Assembly: GCF_002884975.1 (NCBI RefSeq)
Contig: NZ_PJKB01000001.1
Span: 558,001-622,000 of the forward strand
Origin: Akkermansia muciniphila
Lineage (GTDB): Bacteria; Verrucomicrobiota; Verrucomicrobiia; Verrucomicrobiales; Akkermansiaceae
Length of the DNA stretch: 64,000 bases
Direction of reading: 5' to 3'
Part shown: one piece after another, positions 44,503 to 53,151 of the stretch
Layout of the letters: each line of letters starts with the position of its first letter
Position numbering within the stretch: position 1 is the first letter of the stretch
Translations under genes and position numbers: made by a program
Notes under the pieces: generated by a model
What the model was told of the DNA's origin: nothing
The model's database searches: none
What the model saw: the letters and a program-made list of their open reading frames with translations, nothing else

Positions 44503-45198
44503 TCAGAACCAGCGGTCTTTTCCGGGCTGTTCTTCCGGCTGCCGGGCTTCCTCACGGAGGCGGCGCATGAAATTTTCTTCCGCCTGGCGTTTTAAATCGC
44601 TCTCCATGATGTGCTTCCGGGCGCTTTCATTCAACTGGTTGACGGCGATGGCGGAGTCCTCAGGGGTCAGCCTGTTCCAGATTCCGGCATCATCCTTTAC
44701 AACGCGGAGTGTGCCTTCCACCATCTCGCATGAAATCAGTTTTCCGTGAAGCCCTTCCGCGGTAATGGGGCCTTTGTTCTCCGCGGGAATGATGATCCGG
44801 AGCGGCTCGGGCCCCTCCAGGTCGATGCCCCCGTGGGCGCGGTAGGCCGCTTTCAGGACCAGCGTCTTTTTACTCCACCACCACGTGGTGGAATAGCGGT
44901 ATTCATACTCGAACGTCCGTTCCACGGTCACCAGGTTGGCTACTTTTTCATCCTTCTGCACGATCAGGGCCACGCCGCCGTGGTCGGAGGAAAACCCCTT
45001 GTTGATCAGGGTGAGGCCTACCTCCCTGCCTGCTTCAATCAATTTTTCCGCCACCTCCATCGGTTTTTCCACCGGAGCCGTAAGGCAGGACCGCACGCCC
45101 CAGAACAGCACGGCCAGCGCCCCGATCAGGACGGCGCCTTTAACCAGAACGACGACAGCAGGGGAATGCAGGAAGGAGGATGGGGGGGTATCACTCAT
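44503..45198 (-). CDS. Single-span membrane protein, possibly DUF4230-like
   Basis: 231 residues. One membrane helix (about 12-37), then an alpha/beta domain with VERTFEYEYRYSTTWWWSKKTLVLKAAYRAHGGID (in part), and a charged helical tail. The tryptophan cluster and the beta pattern recall DUF4230, but this is a guess. The topology suggests a periplasmic domain held at the inner membrane. It lies 23 bases downstream of the YkvA-like gene and shares its strand. Confidence 0.65.
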   Translation of the reverse strand: MSDTPPSSFLHSPAVVVLVKGAVLIGALAVLFWGVRSCLTAPVEKPMEVAEKLIEAGREVGLTLINKGFSSDHGGVALIVQKDEKVANLVTVERTFEYEYRYSTTWWWSKKTLVLKAAYRAHGGIDLEGPEPLRIIIPAENKGPITAEGLHGKLISCEMVEGTLRVVKDDAGIWNRLTPEDSAIAVNQLNESARKHIMESDLKRQAEENFMRRLREEARQPEEQPGKDRWF

Positions 45199-45221
45199 GA
45201 AACGTTGTACGGGACGGGAAC

Positions 45222-45509
45222 TCAGGGTTCCGGGTCTTCATGGGAGCCATCCTTTTTGATAGGAGGCAGGAACATGGCCAGGAACGCAAAGGCGATGACG
45301 GTCAGGTCGTCTATCTGGCCTACTCCGGGAATGAAATCCGGAATCAGGTCAATGGGGGAAAAGGCGTAGAGCGCCGTCAGGATGAGGAGAACAAGCTTGC
45401 GTTTGGTGAAAAGGCGCGGTTCTCCTTCCCGGCTGCGGAAATAATTGATGGCTCTGGCCAGGAATTGCTGCTTGGGGCCGTGGGGCGGAATAGGAAGCTT
45501 GCTGCTCAT
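45222..45509 (-). CDS. YkvA-like protein (DUF1232)
   Basis: 95 residues from ATG 45509, or 102 from 45530; neither has a clear ribosome-binding site. The DUF1232 signature SPIDLIPDFIPGVGQIDDLTVI spans two hydrophobic segments. The family is a small membrane protein of unknown function, widespread in bacteria. It is in a probable two-gene operon with the next downstream membrane protein. Confidence 0.85.
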   Translation of the reverse strand: MSSKLPIPPHGPKQQFLARAINYFRSREGEPRLFTKRKLVLLILTALYAFSPIDLIPDFIPGVGQIDDLTVIAFAFLAMFLPPIKKDGSHEDPEP

Positions 45510-45851
45510 GGGGGGCTGGAAGGGTGACATAAAAATTATCTCATGCGCCCCCGGCTGCGTCCAGAGCAATTCCCGGATGCCGCTGGGTGTATGTTTCCTG
45601 TCGTTTCAAAGAGAGCGGAATGTTTACGGTAATTACGTTAGACAGGAGAAACGTCTTTCCCGGATATCCCTTCATGACATTTAAACCGGCAGGGGGGGAA
45701 AGAGAATCAGGAGCCAATAAATGCTGAAAGGAAGGAGCGGTATGGCGTGCCGACAAGGGAACGCGGCAGGGAAAGAGAGGGCTCCTGGGGAATTGCTTCC
45801 GTTTCTCCGAATCTTGTTGCACTCCCTTTTGAGATGTGCTGGAATCGTCTG
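45510..45851 (+). other. Intergenic region between divergent YkvA-like and exported-protein genes
   Basis: About 340 bases with no supported gene or hairpin. Several AT-rich words (for example aattacgtta near 45631) could be promoter parts. The open frames crossing it are basic and low in family features. Confidence 0.45.
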
Positions 45852-46631
45852 ATGAACAAGTGGTTTTTGTTTTCTCTGTGCATGTTGTTCGGTGCAGTGC
45901 TTTCACCTTTGCTGGCAGGTGAAGCCGAGAGTTCTCCCCCTGACAGCGGCAGGGAGCAGGTTGATTCTTCCGTCTGGATCAATGGTGAATCACTCCATTT
46001 GGCTCCCGTTTATTTTACAGGAGTCATGCACAAGCGGAGCAGGTGGGAAATTGATATTATTTCCCTTAACAGTCATGAACTGCCGGAACCGATGACCGTG
46101 GCTTTGGAAAAGAAGCCTGCGGGGTTCACGTCTTTTGCAGGAGGCACGCCCTGCTGCGGGATTATTCCCCTCCTGATCCCCTCCGGAGCGGAAGAAGAAC
46201 CCCGGCGGTGGCGTGATGCGGGAGCTTATCCCTCTCTGGTGAAGGAAAACACCCCTCAGGCTCTTTCCCTTTTGCAGGAATCCGTTTTACAAAGCTACCA
46301 GCATCAAATTATTAAATCCGTAAAAATGTCCATCGGCATTCTTGAACGGATGACGGATGAAAAACAGGCGCTGGCGCTGGAAAAGAGCTGGGCTTATGAA
46401 ATCATGGATTATACTTTCTGGATATTGCTGGAAGGAAGCGTTCCCGTTGATGCAAGAATGGCTTATGTCCAACGTAATCCGGATGTCCTGAGGCAATCGC
46501 AGAAGGAGTCGGATACCTATTGTGAAAGGGTTCGCATTCTCCGGAGCAAGCCGTGGAGCGGCAAATTGCGCCTGTTGCAGGATAAAAAGGAGAATCTTCC
46601 GGCGGGGACTCCCAGTTGCCTTAATCCCTAA
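45852..46631 (+). CDS. Exported protein of unknown function
   Basis: 259 residues from ATG 45852. A signal peptide is clear: basic MNK, hydrophobic core, and likely cleavage after LAGEA (about residue 25). The mature protein has two nearby cysteines (CC in TPCCGIIP) and a helical C-terminal half rich in Glu, Lys and Gln. No domain was recognised. Longer in-frame starts upstream lack signal-peptide logic. Confidence 0.7.
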   Translation: MNKWFLFSLCMLFGAVLSPLLAGEAESSPPDSGREQVDSSVWINGESLHLAPVYFTGVMHKRSRWEIDIISLNSHELPEPMTVALEKKPAGFTSFAGGTPCCGIIPLLIPSGAEEEPRRWRDAGAYPSLVKENTPQALSLLQESVLQSYQHQIIKSVKMSIGILERMTDEKQALALEKSWAYEIMDYTFWILLEGSVPVDARMAYVQRNPDVLRQSQKESDTYCERVRILRSKPWSGKLRLLQDKKENLPAGTPSCLNP

Positions 46632-46642
46632 TTATTTTGTTC

Positions 46643-47140
46643 ATGAACCACGGAAACATTGAATTCAGGAAAGTAAGCGGCTTTAAGCGGGGAACGTTGT
46701 TTGAATTACTGTCGGACGCCTATTCCTTTGACGGGAGGTGGGAAGATTGTTGCGGCGCAGACTGGAAGGAGTTTGATGATTTTTTCTTTGATAACCCGCA
46801 GATTGCGGACCGATACGGTTTTATAACCGTCTTGAATGGCAAGGCCGTCGGGCTGGCGTCGTGGGACCCGAGGAAGATGCCCGAATATGTGGAGATAGGC
46901 CACAATTGCATCATATCATCCCACAAGGGCAATGGTTACGGCGCGGTTCAGCTCCGGGAAGCGCTCCGTAGAATAGCCGGGCAGGATGCGGGGAAAATAG
47001 TCGTCACCACGAATGCCCGGATGCTTCCCGCCCGGCGGATGTATGAAAGCGTGGGTTTCAAGGTTTGCGGGAAAAGGAGGAACGAAAGCCATACCGCCTT
47101 TTTCGGGGACTACATTGATTATGAAATGATGCTGCCCTAA
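46643..47140 (+). CDS. GNAT-family N-acetyltransferase
   Basis: 165 residues from ATG 46643; an in-frame TTG is 6 bases upstream. The acetyl-CoA loop is visible in the segment HKGNGYGAVQLREALR, where GNGYG supplies the pyrophosphate-binding turn. A final strand ARRMYESVGFKVCGKR follows, as usual in GNAT enzymes. The acceptor substrate is unknown. It follows the exported protein gene by 11 bases and may be in one operon. Confidence 0.88.
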   Translation: MNHGNIEFRKVSGFKRGTLFELLSDAYSFDGRWEDCCGADWKEFDDFFFDNPQIADRYGFITVLNGKAVGLASWDPRKMPEYVEIGHNCIISSHKGNGYGAVQLREALRRIAGQDAGKIVVTTNARMLPARRMYESVGFKVCGKRRNESHTAFFGDYIDYEMMLP

Positions 47141-47323
47141 GGACGTTTGTACGGAACTGCCAGCCAAACGGATTCCGGGGCTGAATGGTTCCGCGGAGGA
47201 TGAAACAGGGCGGTTTTTCCCTTGATTCGCCGCCATTTCCGGGAACGGGACCGTCCTGCTCCCGCAAACATGAAGGCGGCATTGACACGGCGGAGGGCGC
47301 GGGGTACTCTCCTGCCGCATATA

Positions 47324-48694
47324 ATGATCAGTTTTACGAATATCAGCGGGGCCGAGGAGATTGGGGCCAATTGCTATTTGCTTGAGATGGACGGCACCCG
47401 GATCATCCTTGACAGCGGGATGCACCCCAAGAGGGAGGGGCTGGCGGCCATGCCGGATTTTGATTCCATGGAGCCCAATTCCGTGGAAGCCGTTTTTTTA
47501 AGCCATTCCCACCTGGACCACCTGGGAACGCTGCCCGTGCTTCAGGAGAAGCAGCCCGCGGCGGATGTGTTCATGACGCCCGCCGCCGCCGCCCTGTCTG
47601 AAGTGATGCTGCACAATTCCGTGAATGTGATGAGCTCCAAGAGGCTGGACCTGGGCATTGTGGAGTATCCCTTTTTCACCCATAACGACCTGGACAGGCT
47701 GAGCGACGCCTGGCATGCCAAGTCCTGCAACGAGGTGTTCCGCGTAGGGTTCCGCCAGAACGTGCTGGCTACGTTTTATGACGCCGGGCACATTCTGGGT
47801 TCCGCAGGCGTGATGCTGGAGGGCGAGAGCGGCCACACCGTGTTTTATACGGGGGATGTGCAGTTTGAGGACCAGAGCATGATTCCCGGCGCGGATTTTC
47901 CGGAGTCAGGCGTTGATACGCTGATTATGGAGTGCACGCGCGGCGGCTTCCAGCGCAGCGCCCATTATTCCCGCCCGGAGGAGATGGTGCGGTTCGGCAA
48001 GGCGATCGCGGAGACGCTGGAACGCGGCGGCGCGGTACTGATTCCGGTATTCGCCATCGGCAAGAGCCAGGAGATGCTGTTTAATATCCACCGTTTCAAG
48101 CAGCAGGGGGTGATTCCCGCCAATACGCCCGTGTACTTCGGCGGGTTGAGCGCCAAGGTTTCCCTGCTTTACGACCGTTTTGCCGGGCTGACCCGCAGGC
48201 ATGACCATGAGTTCAAGCTGAAGGAGGAGATCAAGACCGTGCCCCTGCCGCGCAAGGGAAAGGCGCCCCTGGTATGTTCCCCCGGTAATATTTACGTGGT
48301 TTCCAGCGGCATGATGACGGAGAACACGCTCTCCAACGTGATGGCGGAGCAGGTTCTTCCGCATGAGAAAAACGCCATTCTTTTTGTGGGGTATGCGGAT
48401 CCGGATTCCCCGGCGGGCCAGTTGAGGGCCGCTCCGGCGGGGGAACTGGTGAAGATGCGTCCCAAAGGCCAGCCGGTGCGCCGCAACTGTACCGTGGATT
48501 GTTTTGACTTTTCCGGGCACGCCACCCGTGACGCCCTGGTCAATTATGCCGTGAAGCTGAATCCCAGGCAGGTGGTTCTGGTGCATGGTGATCCGGACGC
48601 CGTGGAGTGGATGCATGATACGCTTTCCGCCAAGATGCCGGATTCCACTATCATCGCGCCCGTGCCGGGACAGCGCTACACGTTTGAGTCATGA
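47324..48694 (+). CDS. Metallo-beta-lactamase/beta-CASP RNA exonuclease-like protein
   Basis: 456 residues from ATG 47324, where similarity begins (MISFTNISGAEEIGANC). The MBL zinc motif HSHLDH is at 61-66, followed by GHILGSAG and TGDV. The beta-CASP domain has the typical GGLSAKVS and CSPGNIYVVSSGMM blocks, and the C-terminal RMM region has FSGHATRDALVN and VHGDPDAVEWM. Homologues process or degrade RNA (CPSF-73 and RNase J type). It overlaps the start of tmk by 4 bases, so the two are coupled. Confidence 0.92.
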   Translation: MISFTNISGAEEIGANCYLLEMDGTRIILDSGMHPKREGLAAMPDFDSMEPNSVEAVFLSHSHLDHLGTLPVLQEKQPAADVFMTPAAAALSEVMLHNSVNVMSSKRLDLGIVEYPFFTHNDLDRLSDAWHAKSCNEVFRVGFRQNVLATFYDAGHILGSAGVMLEGESGHTVFYTGDVQFEDQSMIPGADFPESGVDTLIMECTRGGFQRSAHYSRPEEMVRFGKAIAETLERGGAVLIPVFAIGKSQEMLFNIHRFKQQGVIPANTPVYFGGLSAKVSLLYDRFAGLTRRHDHEFKLKEEIKTVPLPRKGKAPLVCSPGNIYVVSSGMMTENTLSNVMAEQVLPHEKNAILFVGYADPDSPAGQLRAAPAGELVKMRPKGQPVRRNCTVDCFDFSGHATRDALVNYAVKLNPRQVVLVHGDPDAVEWMHDTLSAKMPDSTIIAPVPGQRYTFES

Positions 48695-49311
48695 GTTTTA
48701 CCGGAGAGAGAAAGGGCCGTCTGATCGTCTTTGAAGGCATTGACGGCACCGGAAAGTCCACCCACATCGGCCAGTTGCGGAAGCATCTGGAGGGGAAGGG
48801 GCTGGAAGTGGTGCAGAGCTTTGAGCCCACCCGCGGGCAGTGGGGCCGTATGCTCCGGGATTCCGCCGTGACGGGCCGCCTTTCCGTGGAGGAGGAGGTA
48901 GACCTGTTCCTGAAAGACAGGCGGGAGCATGTGGAGACGCTGATCGCCCCTGCGCTGGCGCGCGGCGCGTGGGTCCTGCTGGACCGCTATTATCTTTCCA
49001 TGATGGCCTACCAGGGCGCGCGGGGGGTGGATACTTCCGTCATCCGCGCCGCCAATGAAGAGTTTGCCCCGGTGCCGGACGCCGTGGTCTGGCTGGATAT
49101 TCCCGTTTCCGTGGCGCTGGAGCGCATCGGGAGCCGTGGGGAACGCGACGCTTTTGAAACGGAGGCGGGCCTGGCGGCCTGCCGCAATGTATTCGCCTCC
49201 ATCCATGAACCCTGGATGCTCCGCGTGGACGCGGACGCCGGGAAGGAGGAAGTGGCGGCAAGAGTACGGAAGGCCCTTTCCGGGCATTTTCCCGAAGTGA
49301 CAGGTGAGTAG
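48691..49311 (+). CDS. tmk: Thymidylate kinase
   Basis: 206 residues. P-loop FEGIDGTGKST (14-24), the substrate motif EPTRGQWGR, the DRYYLS block, and the lid RIGSRGERDAFE. It phosphorylates dTMP to dTDP for DNA synthesis. The length is normal. The start overlaps the stop of the upstream exonuclease gene (ATGA). Confidence 0.95.
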   Translation: MSFTGERKGRLIVFEGIDGTGKSTHIGQLRKHLEGKGLEVVQSFEPTRGQWGRMLRDSAVTGRLSVEEEVDLFLKDRREHVETLIAPALARGAWVLLDRYYLSMMAYQGARGVDTSVIRAANEEFAPVPDAVVWLDIPVSVALERIGSRGERDAFETEAGLAACRNVFASIHEPWMLRVDADAGKEEVAARVRKALSGHFPEVTGE

Positions 49312-49353
49312 GTTTATTCCACTGGCCGGAGGCCGGGAGTTTTCCTTTAATAT

Positions 49354-50046
49354 TTAATCCCTGGTATTTGGCCGCTGCGCCGCAGGCGCATAAACCGTCG
49401 GGTCCGGGATTCCCGCTTCCCGGAAGGCTTCCCGGCGTTCCATGCAGGTGGAGCAGGCGCCGCAGTGGACGGGGCCGCCCTTGTAGCAGGAGTAGGTGCG
49501 GGAGAAGTCTACGCCCAGTTCACGGCCCATGGCGGCGATGCCCCCCTTGGACGTGTGGATGAAGGGCCGCAGGATGCCCAGCCCGGCATAGGTCCCCAGG
49601 CGGACGGCCTCCGTCATGGCGGCCATGAATTCCTCCCGGCAGTCCGGATAAATGCTGTGGTCCCCGGAGTGGGCCGCAATGACGAGCTGCTGCGCTCCGC
49701 AGCTTTCCGCCACTCCGGCGGCGATGGACAGGAAGATGCCGTTGCGGAAGGGGACGACAGTCTGCTTCATCAGCTCCTCGTCATAGGAGCCGTCCGGGAT
49801 GTCTTCCGCGCCGGAGAGGAGGGCTGATTTCAAATGGGCGGAGATGGCGGAGATGTCAATCACGCGGTGTTCTATGCCCAGGCTGGCGGCCTGCCAGGCG
49901 GCGCATTCCAGCTCCCGTTCCGCGTGGTTGGAGGCGTAGTCAAAGCTGAGGGCCACCCGCACGCGGTGGTTCCGGTGCGCCCAGTGCAGGGCTACGCTGG
50001 AGTCCAGCCCTCCGCTGAGCAGCACGGCGGTTTCCGTCTTGTCCAT
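49354..50046 (-). CDS. queC: 7-cyano-7-deazaguanine synthase
   Basis: 230 residues. The PP-loop ATPase signature SGGLDSS is at 11-17. The C-terminal zinc site has four cysteines within SCYKGGPVHCGACSTC. It makes preQ0 from 7-carboxy-7-deazaguanine using ATP and ammonia, in queuosine synthesis. It lies 9 bases downstream of queF and forms a queuosine operon with it. It converges with tmk at a 42-base gap. Confidence 0.95.
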   Translation of the reverse strand: MDKTETAVLLSGGLDSSVALHWAHRNHRVRVALSFDYASNHAERELECAAWQAASLGIEHRVIDISAISAHLKSALLSGAEDIPDGSYDEELMKQTVVPFRNGIFLSIAAGVAESCGAQQLVIAAHSGDHSIYPDCREEFMAAMTEAVRLGTYAGLGILRPFIHTSKGGIAAMGRELGVDFSRTYSCYKGGPVHCGACSTCMERREAFREAGIPDPTVYAPAAQRPNTRD

Positions 50047-50055
50047 GGCGGTGCG

Positions 50056-50463
50056 TTAGAGGGGGCGGTTTTCCGGGTTGTGCTCCGCCATGGCGCTGAG
50101 CTGGATGCCGCCGCGGGGGGAGAAGCGGCCCTCCACCTTCAGCCACCGGGGGGAGATGGCGGCCACCAGGTCATCCGTGATGCGGTTGACGATCTGTTCA
50201 TTGAAGGCCGGGTAGTTGCGGTAGGAGGCCAGGTAGTATTTAAGGGATTTGGTTTCCACGCATTTTTCGTCCGGAACGTAGGTGATCACCAGGTGGCAGG
50301 AATCCGGCTGCCCGGTGACGGGGCAGAGGGAGGAGAATTCATGCGTGTCCAGCGTGATGGTGTAGGGACGCGTGCCGCGGTTGGGGAAGGATTCCAGCTT
50401 GGCGTCGTCAGGGCTGGTGAAGAAGGAGCTTTGTGAGCCGAGTAGAGTCAGAGGTTCGGACAT
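50056..50463 (-). CDS. queF: NADPH-dependent preQ0 reductase
   Basis: 135 residues, the short (unimodular) QueF form. The covalent catalytic cysteine is C47 in SSLCPVTGQPD, with the conserved D54. The second conserved part KSLKYYLASYRNYPAFNEQ (in part) follows. It reduces preQ0 to preQ1, the step after QueC. The two genes are adjacent and in the order of co-transcription. Confidence 0.95.
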   Translation of the reverse strand: MSEPLTLLGSQSSFFTSPDDAKLESFPNRGTRPYTITLDTHEFSSLCPVTGQPDSCHLVITYVPDEKCVETKSLKYYLASYRNYPAFNEQIVNRITDDLVAAISPRWLKVEGRFSPRGGIQLSAMAEHNPENRPL

Positions 50464-50493
50464 GGATGGTTGATGTTGTGTTGTAGTGGAGAT

Positions 50494-52953
50494 TCAGTTT
50501 TCCTGCGCGGCGGCGTCTTTTTCCTGAACGGGTTCCCTGCCGGGGAATTCCTTCACGTACAGGTCCTGCTGGGGGAAGGGGATGGAGATGCCGTGTTCGT
50601 TGAACGCATTATAGATGTTTTCCCGCACGGTGGAAAGGCTGGATGCCTTCGTCATGACGGGAACCCATACCCATACGCCCAGGTTGACGGAGCTGTCCCC
50701 GAAGCTGTCCAGCACCACGCTGGTTTTCTTCACCTTGGAAAGGAAGGGCAGGGAGGAGAGCGTTTCCAGAATGATGCCGCGCGCACGCTCCACATCCGTT
50801 CCGTAGGAGATGCCCACTTCCACCTTGGAGCATTCGAACTTGTGGTTGCGGGTCATGTTGCGGAAGTTCTTGTTGAAGAGCTGGGAGTTCTGGAAGGCGA
50901 TGATGGAGCCGTCCAGCGTCTCAATCATGGTGGAGCGGTAGCCCAGGGAGGAGACGCGCCCCCGGTAGCCGTCGCATTCAATCATGTCCCCCTGGCGCAG
51001 GCGGCCCAGCATCAGGGACAGGCCGCTGATGATGTTTTCAATGGTGTCTTTCAGGGCAAAGCCGATGCCCATGCTCAAGCCGCCCATGACCATCAGCAGC
51101 CCGTTGTAGTTGGCGTCCATGATGATGAGGGCCGTGAAGACGAAGAGCCCCCACAGGAACAGGGAGGAGAGGGTGATGAAGGTGGGGATGATGCCCACCT
51201 CATAGTCCTCCCCGTAAATTTCATACAGGGTGTTTTTACCGATGAAGATCAGGTAGTTGAGCACGATGGCAATCAGGATGACCGTGATGACGTGGCTCCA
51301 GCTGAAGGTGAGCAGGTCCTTGACTTCCGTGGTGGCGAAGATTTTGCTGATGATGAGGTCCCCCATGTCGAAGGTGGCGGCGGGCCAGATGAGGCTGAAC
51401 AGGATGAGGAAGATGGCCAGGCACGGGAGCACCAGCTTGGAGACGAAGGGGCGGAACCACACGATGTCCTTTTTGTTCCGTTCCTTGCGGTGGTTTTCAT
51501 AGTGGTGCAGCAGGTCCCACAGCCCCACCAGGAGCAGGATGCTGGTCATGAGCATGATCCACGTCATCAGCACCAGGAAGGCCATGAAGCTGAACCCGGC
51601 CCAGCACAGGCCGCTGCCCAGGATGGTGAGCACCAGGGAGATGGTGGCGAAGAAGCGGTCCAGCCGGGGCAGCTTGTGCCTCTGGCGCACCCAGGTCAGC
51701 AGGGAAAAGAGGGAGACCAACGTGAACAGGACGGGCATGAAGATGTCCACGATGATGTTGGGGGCCATGAACATGCGCAGCAGCATGAAGAAGCCGCCCA
51801 GGAGCAGGTAGGGCATGTAGATGCGTATGCCGGCGTTAATGGTACCGTATTTGAGGCGCGTCACCAGGGAGAACAGGATAGCGCTGACCAGCAGGAGGAA
51901 TTCCGCGCCCAGGGAGGCCGCGCTTTTCAGCAGGTAGTCCGGCGTGCGCAGGGAGGAGATGACGAGGACCAGCGCCACGATGAGGATGGTGGTGACGTTG
52001 GTGAAGGCGTGGCGCTTGTTGACGTGGCCCGTCTTTTCCAGCGTTTTTTTGAAACCGAGAAAGACGATGAAGCGGGAAAGCCAGTAGGAGCAGAAGATGA
52101 TGCCCAGCAGGATGAAGCCGTAGTGCTTGAGCGTCTGCGGGTCCGACGGGAGCTGGAGCTTGCTGTCCGCGGAGGTTTCCCACGCCGCCATGCACACTTC
52201 ATAAGTCTTGACCGGCTTCAGGAAGATGTATTTGGCCGCATTGGACGGGGTGTAGAATACCCGGTTGAACAGGGAGGTGAACAGCTTGCCGCTTTCATTG
52301 TTCAGGATGTCTATTTTTGCCGTCATGCTGTTGAACAGCTCCTTGAGGTAGCTGATCTGCTCCTTTTCCTTTTGAAGGGCTTCCTCCAGGGAGCGGCAGG
52401 TGTACAGGGCTTCATCCCTCTGCACCAGGGACGGTTCCGAGAGGTTGTCCGTATTCACTTCCTCCAGGGATTCCATCAGTTTTTTGATGCGCCCTATTTC
52501 CTTGTCCAGCCGCTCTTCCTGCCCCTGGAAGTCCGGCCTCCGGGAGTAGTACTGCTTCACCAGGCTGGTGGCGGCCTTGCAGTAAAAGGCCAGCGTAAAG
52601 ATTTTCTGGTCGTCCAGCGCGTAGAGCACGGCGGACATTTCATAAACCCTGGTGTCAAAGTAATTGTAGGTGTCGTCCGCCTCCTTCACCAGCGTCTCCC
52701 GGATAGCCATCCTCTTCTCTTCATTCTTTTTCAGGATGGCTATTTCATGGCACAGGGCCATGATGACGGTGTCCATTTCCGTATGGTCCGGTTCCGCCGC
52801 CTGCGGCTCCGCAGGGGGCGTTTCCCGCGCCTGTTCCGGAACGGCGGGGGGCGCTTCAGCCTGCTGTGCCGCAGCGTGGCCCATGGCCAGGAAACCCGCC
52901 AGGAGGAAGGCGGCGCAGCAGCGGAAAAACGTCCGGTAATCAGGGATGCTCAT
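50494..52953 (-). CDS. Large mechanosensitive channel of the MscS/MscK type
   Basis: 819 residues, start ATG 52953. A signal peptide (about 1-30) precedes a helical periplasmic region (about 60-260) with coiled-coil character. About ten hydrophobic segments follow (from residue 260 to 610). The MscS core is at about 600-800: GGLSMGIGFALKDTIENIISGL (in part), then GDMIECDGYRGRVSSLGYRSTMI and the C-terminal VWVWVPVMTKASSLSTVREN. It would release solutes on hypo-osmotic shock. Confidence 0.9.
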   Translation of the reverse strand: MSIPDYRTFFRCCAAFLLAGFLAMGHAAAQQAEAPPAVPEQARETPPAEPQAAEPDHTEMDTVIMALCHEIAILKKNEEKRMAIRETLVKEADDTYNYFDTRVYEMSAVLYALDDQKIFTLAFYCKAATSLVKQYYSRRPDFQGQEERLDKEIGRIKKLMESLEEVNTDNLSEPSLVQRDEALYTCRSLEEALQKEKEQISYLKELFNSMTAKIDILNNESGKLFTSLFNRVFYTPSNAAKYIFLKPVKTYEVCMAAWETSADSKLQLPSDPQTLKHYGFILLGIIFCSYWLSRFIVFLGFKKTLEKTGHVNKRHAFTNVTTILIVALVLVISSLRTPDYLLKSAASLGAEFLLLVSAILFSLVTRLKYGTINAGIRIYMPYLLLGGFFMLLRMFMAPNIIVDIFMPVLFTLVSLFSLLTWVRQRHKLPRLDRFFATISLVLTILGSGLCWAGFSFMAFLVLMTWIMLMTSILLLVGLWDLLHHYENHRKERNKKDIVWFRPFVSKLVLPCLAIFLILFSLIWPAATFDMGDLIISKIFATTEVKDLLTFSWSHVITVILIAIVLNYLIFIGKNTLYEIYGEDYEVGIIPTFITLSSLFLWGLFVFTALIIMDANYNGLLMVMGGLSMGIGFALKDTIENIISGLSLMLGRLRQGDMIECDGYRGRVSSLGYRSTMIETLDGSIIAFQNSQLFNKNFRNMTRNHKFECSKVEVGISYGTDVERARGIILETLSSLPFLSKVKKTSVVLDSFGDSSVNLGVWVWVPVMTKASSLSTVRENIYNAFNEHGISIPFPQQDLYVKEFPGREPVQEKDAAAQEN

Positions 52954-53151
52954 GAACGGTTCCAGTTCTAGGGGCTGGGGGCATTACGGTCAAGGCTATA
53001 TTCCCCCGCTGCCTGAGACGGCTTTGCGGGGGGAAGGCGCGCGCTTTCCGGCGCCTCGTCCGGCCGCTTTTTCAGGAACCGGCATTCCATGCCCTTATTG
53101 ATTTCATGATTGATTTTTTAACGGAATATTGGTTAATTTGAAAATAATTCC

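Noticed and set aside
45541-45906. A 121-codon minus-strand frame upstream of the exported protein gene
   Set aside because: It is basic and Pro/Ser-rich with no motifs and overlaps the signal peptide region of a better-supported gene.
49312-49353. Terminator between tmk and queC
   Set aside because: The ggccggaggcc hairpin has only four pairs and a weak T-run.
50470-52971. An 833-codon plus-strand frame opposite the MscS-type gene
   Set aside because: It is the antisense shadow of a GC-rich gene. It is extremely rich in His, Gln, Asp, Glu and Val with no domain, while the minus strand has clear MscS motifs.
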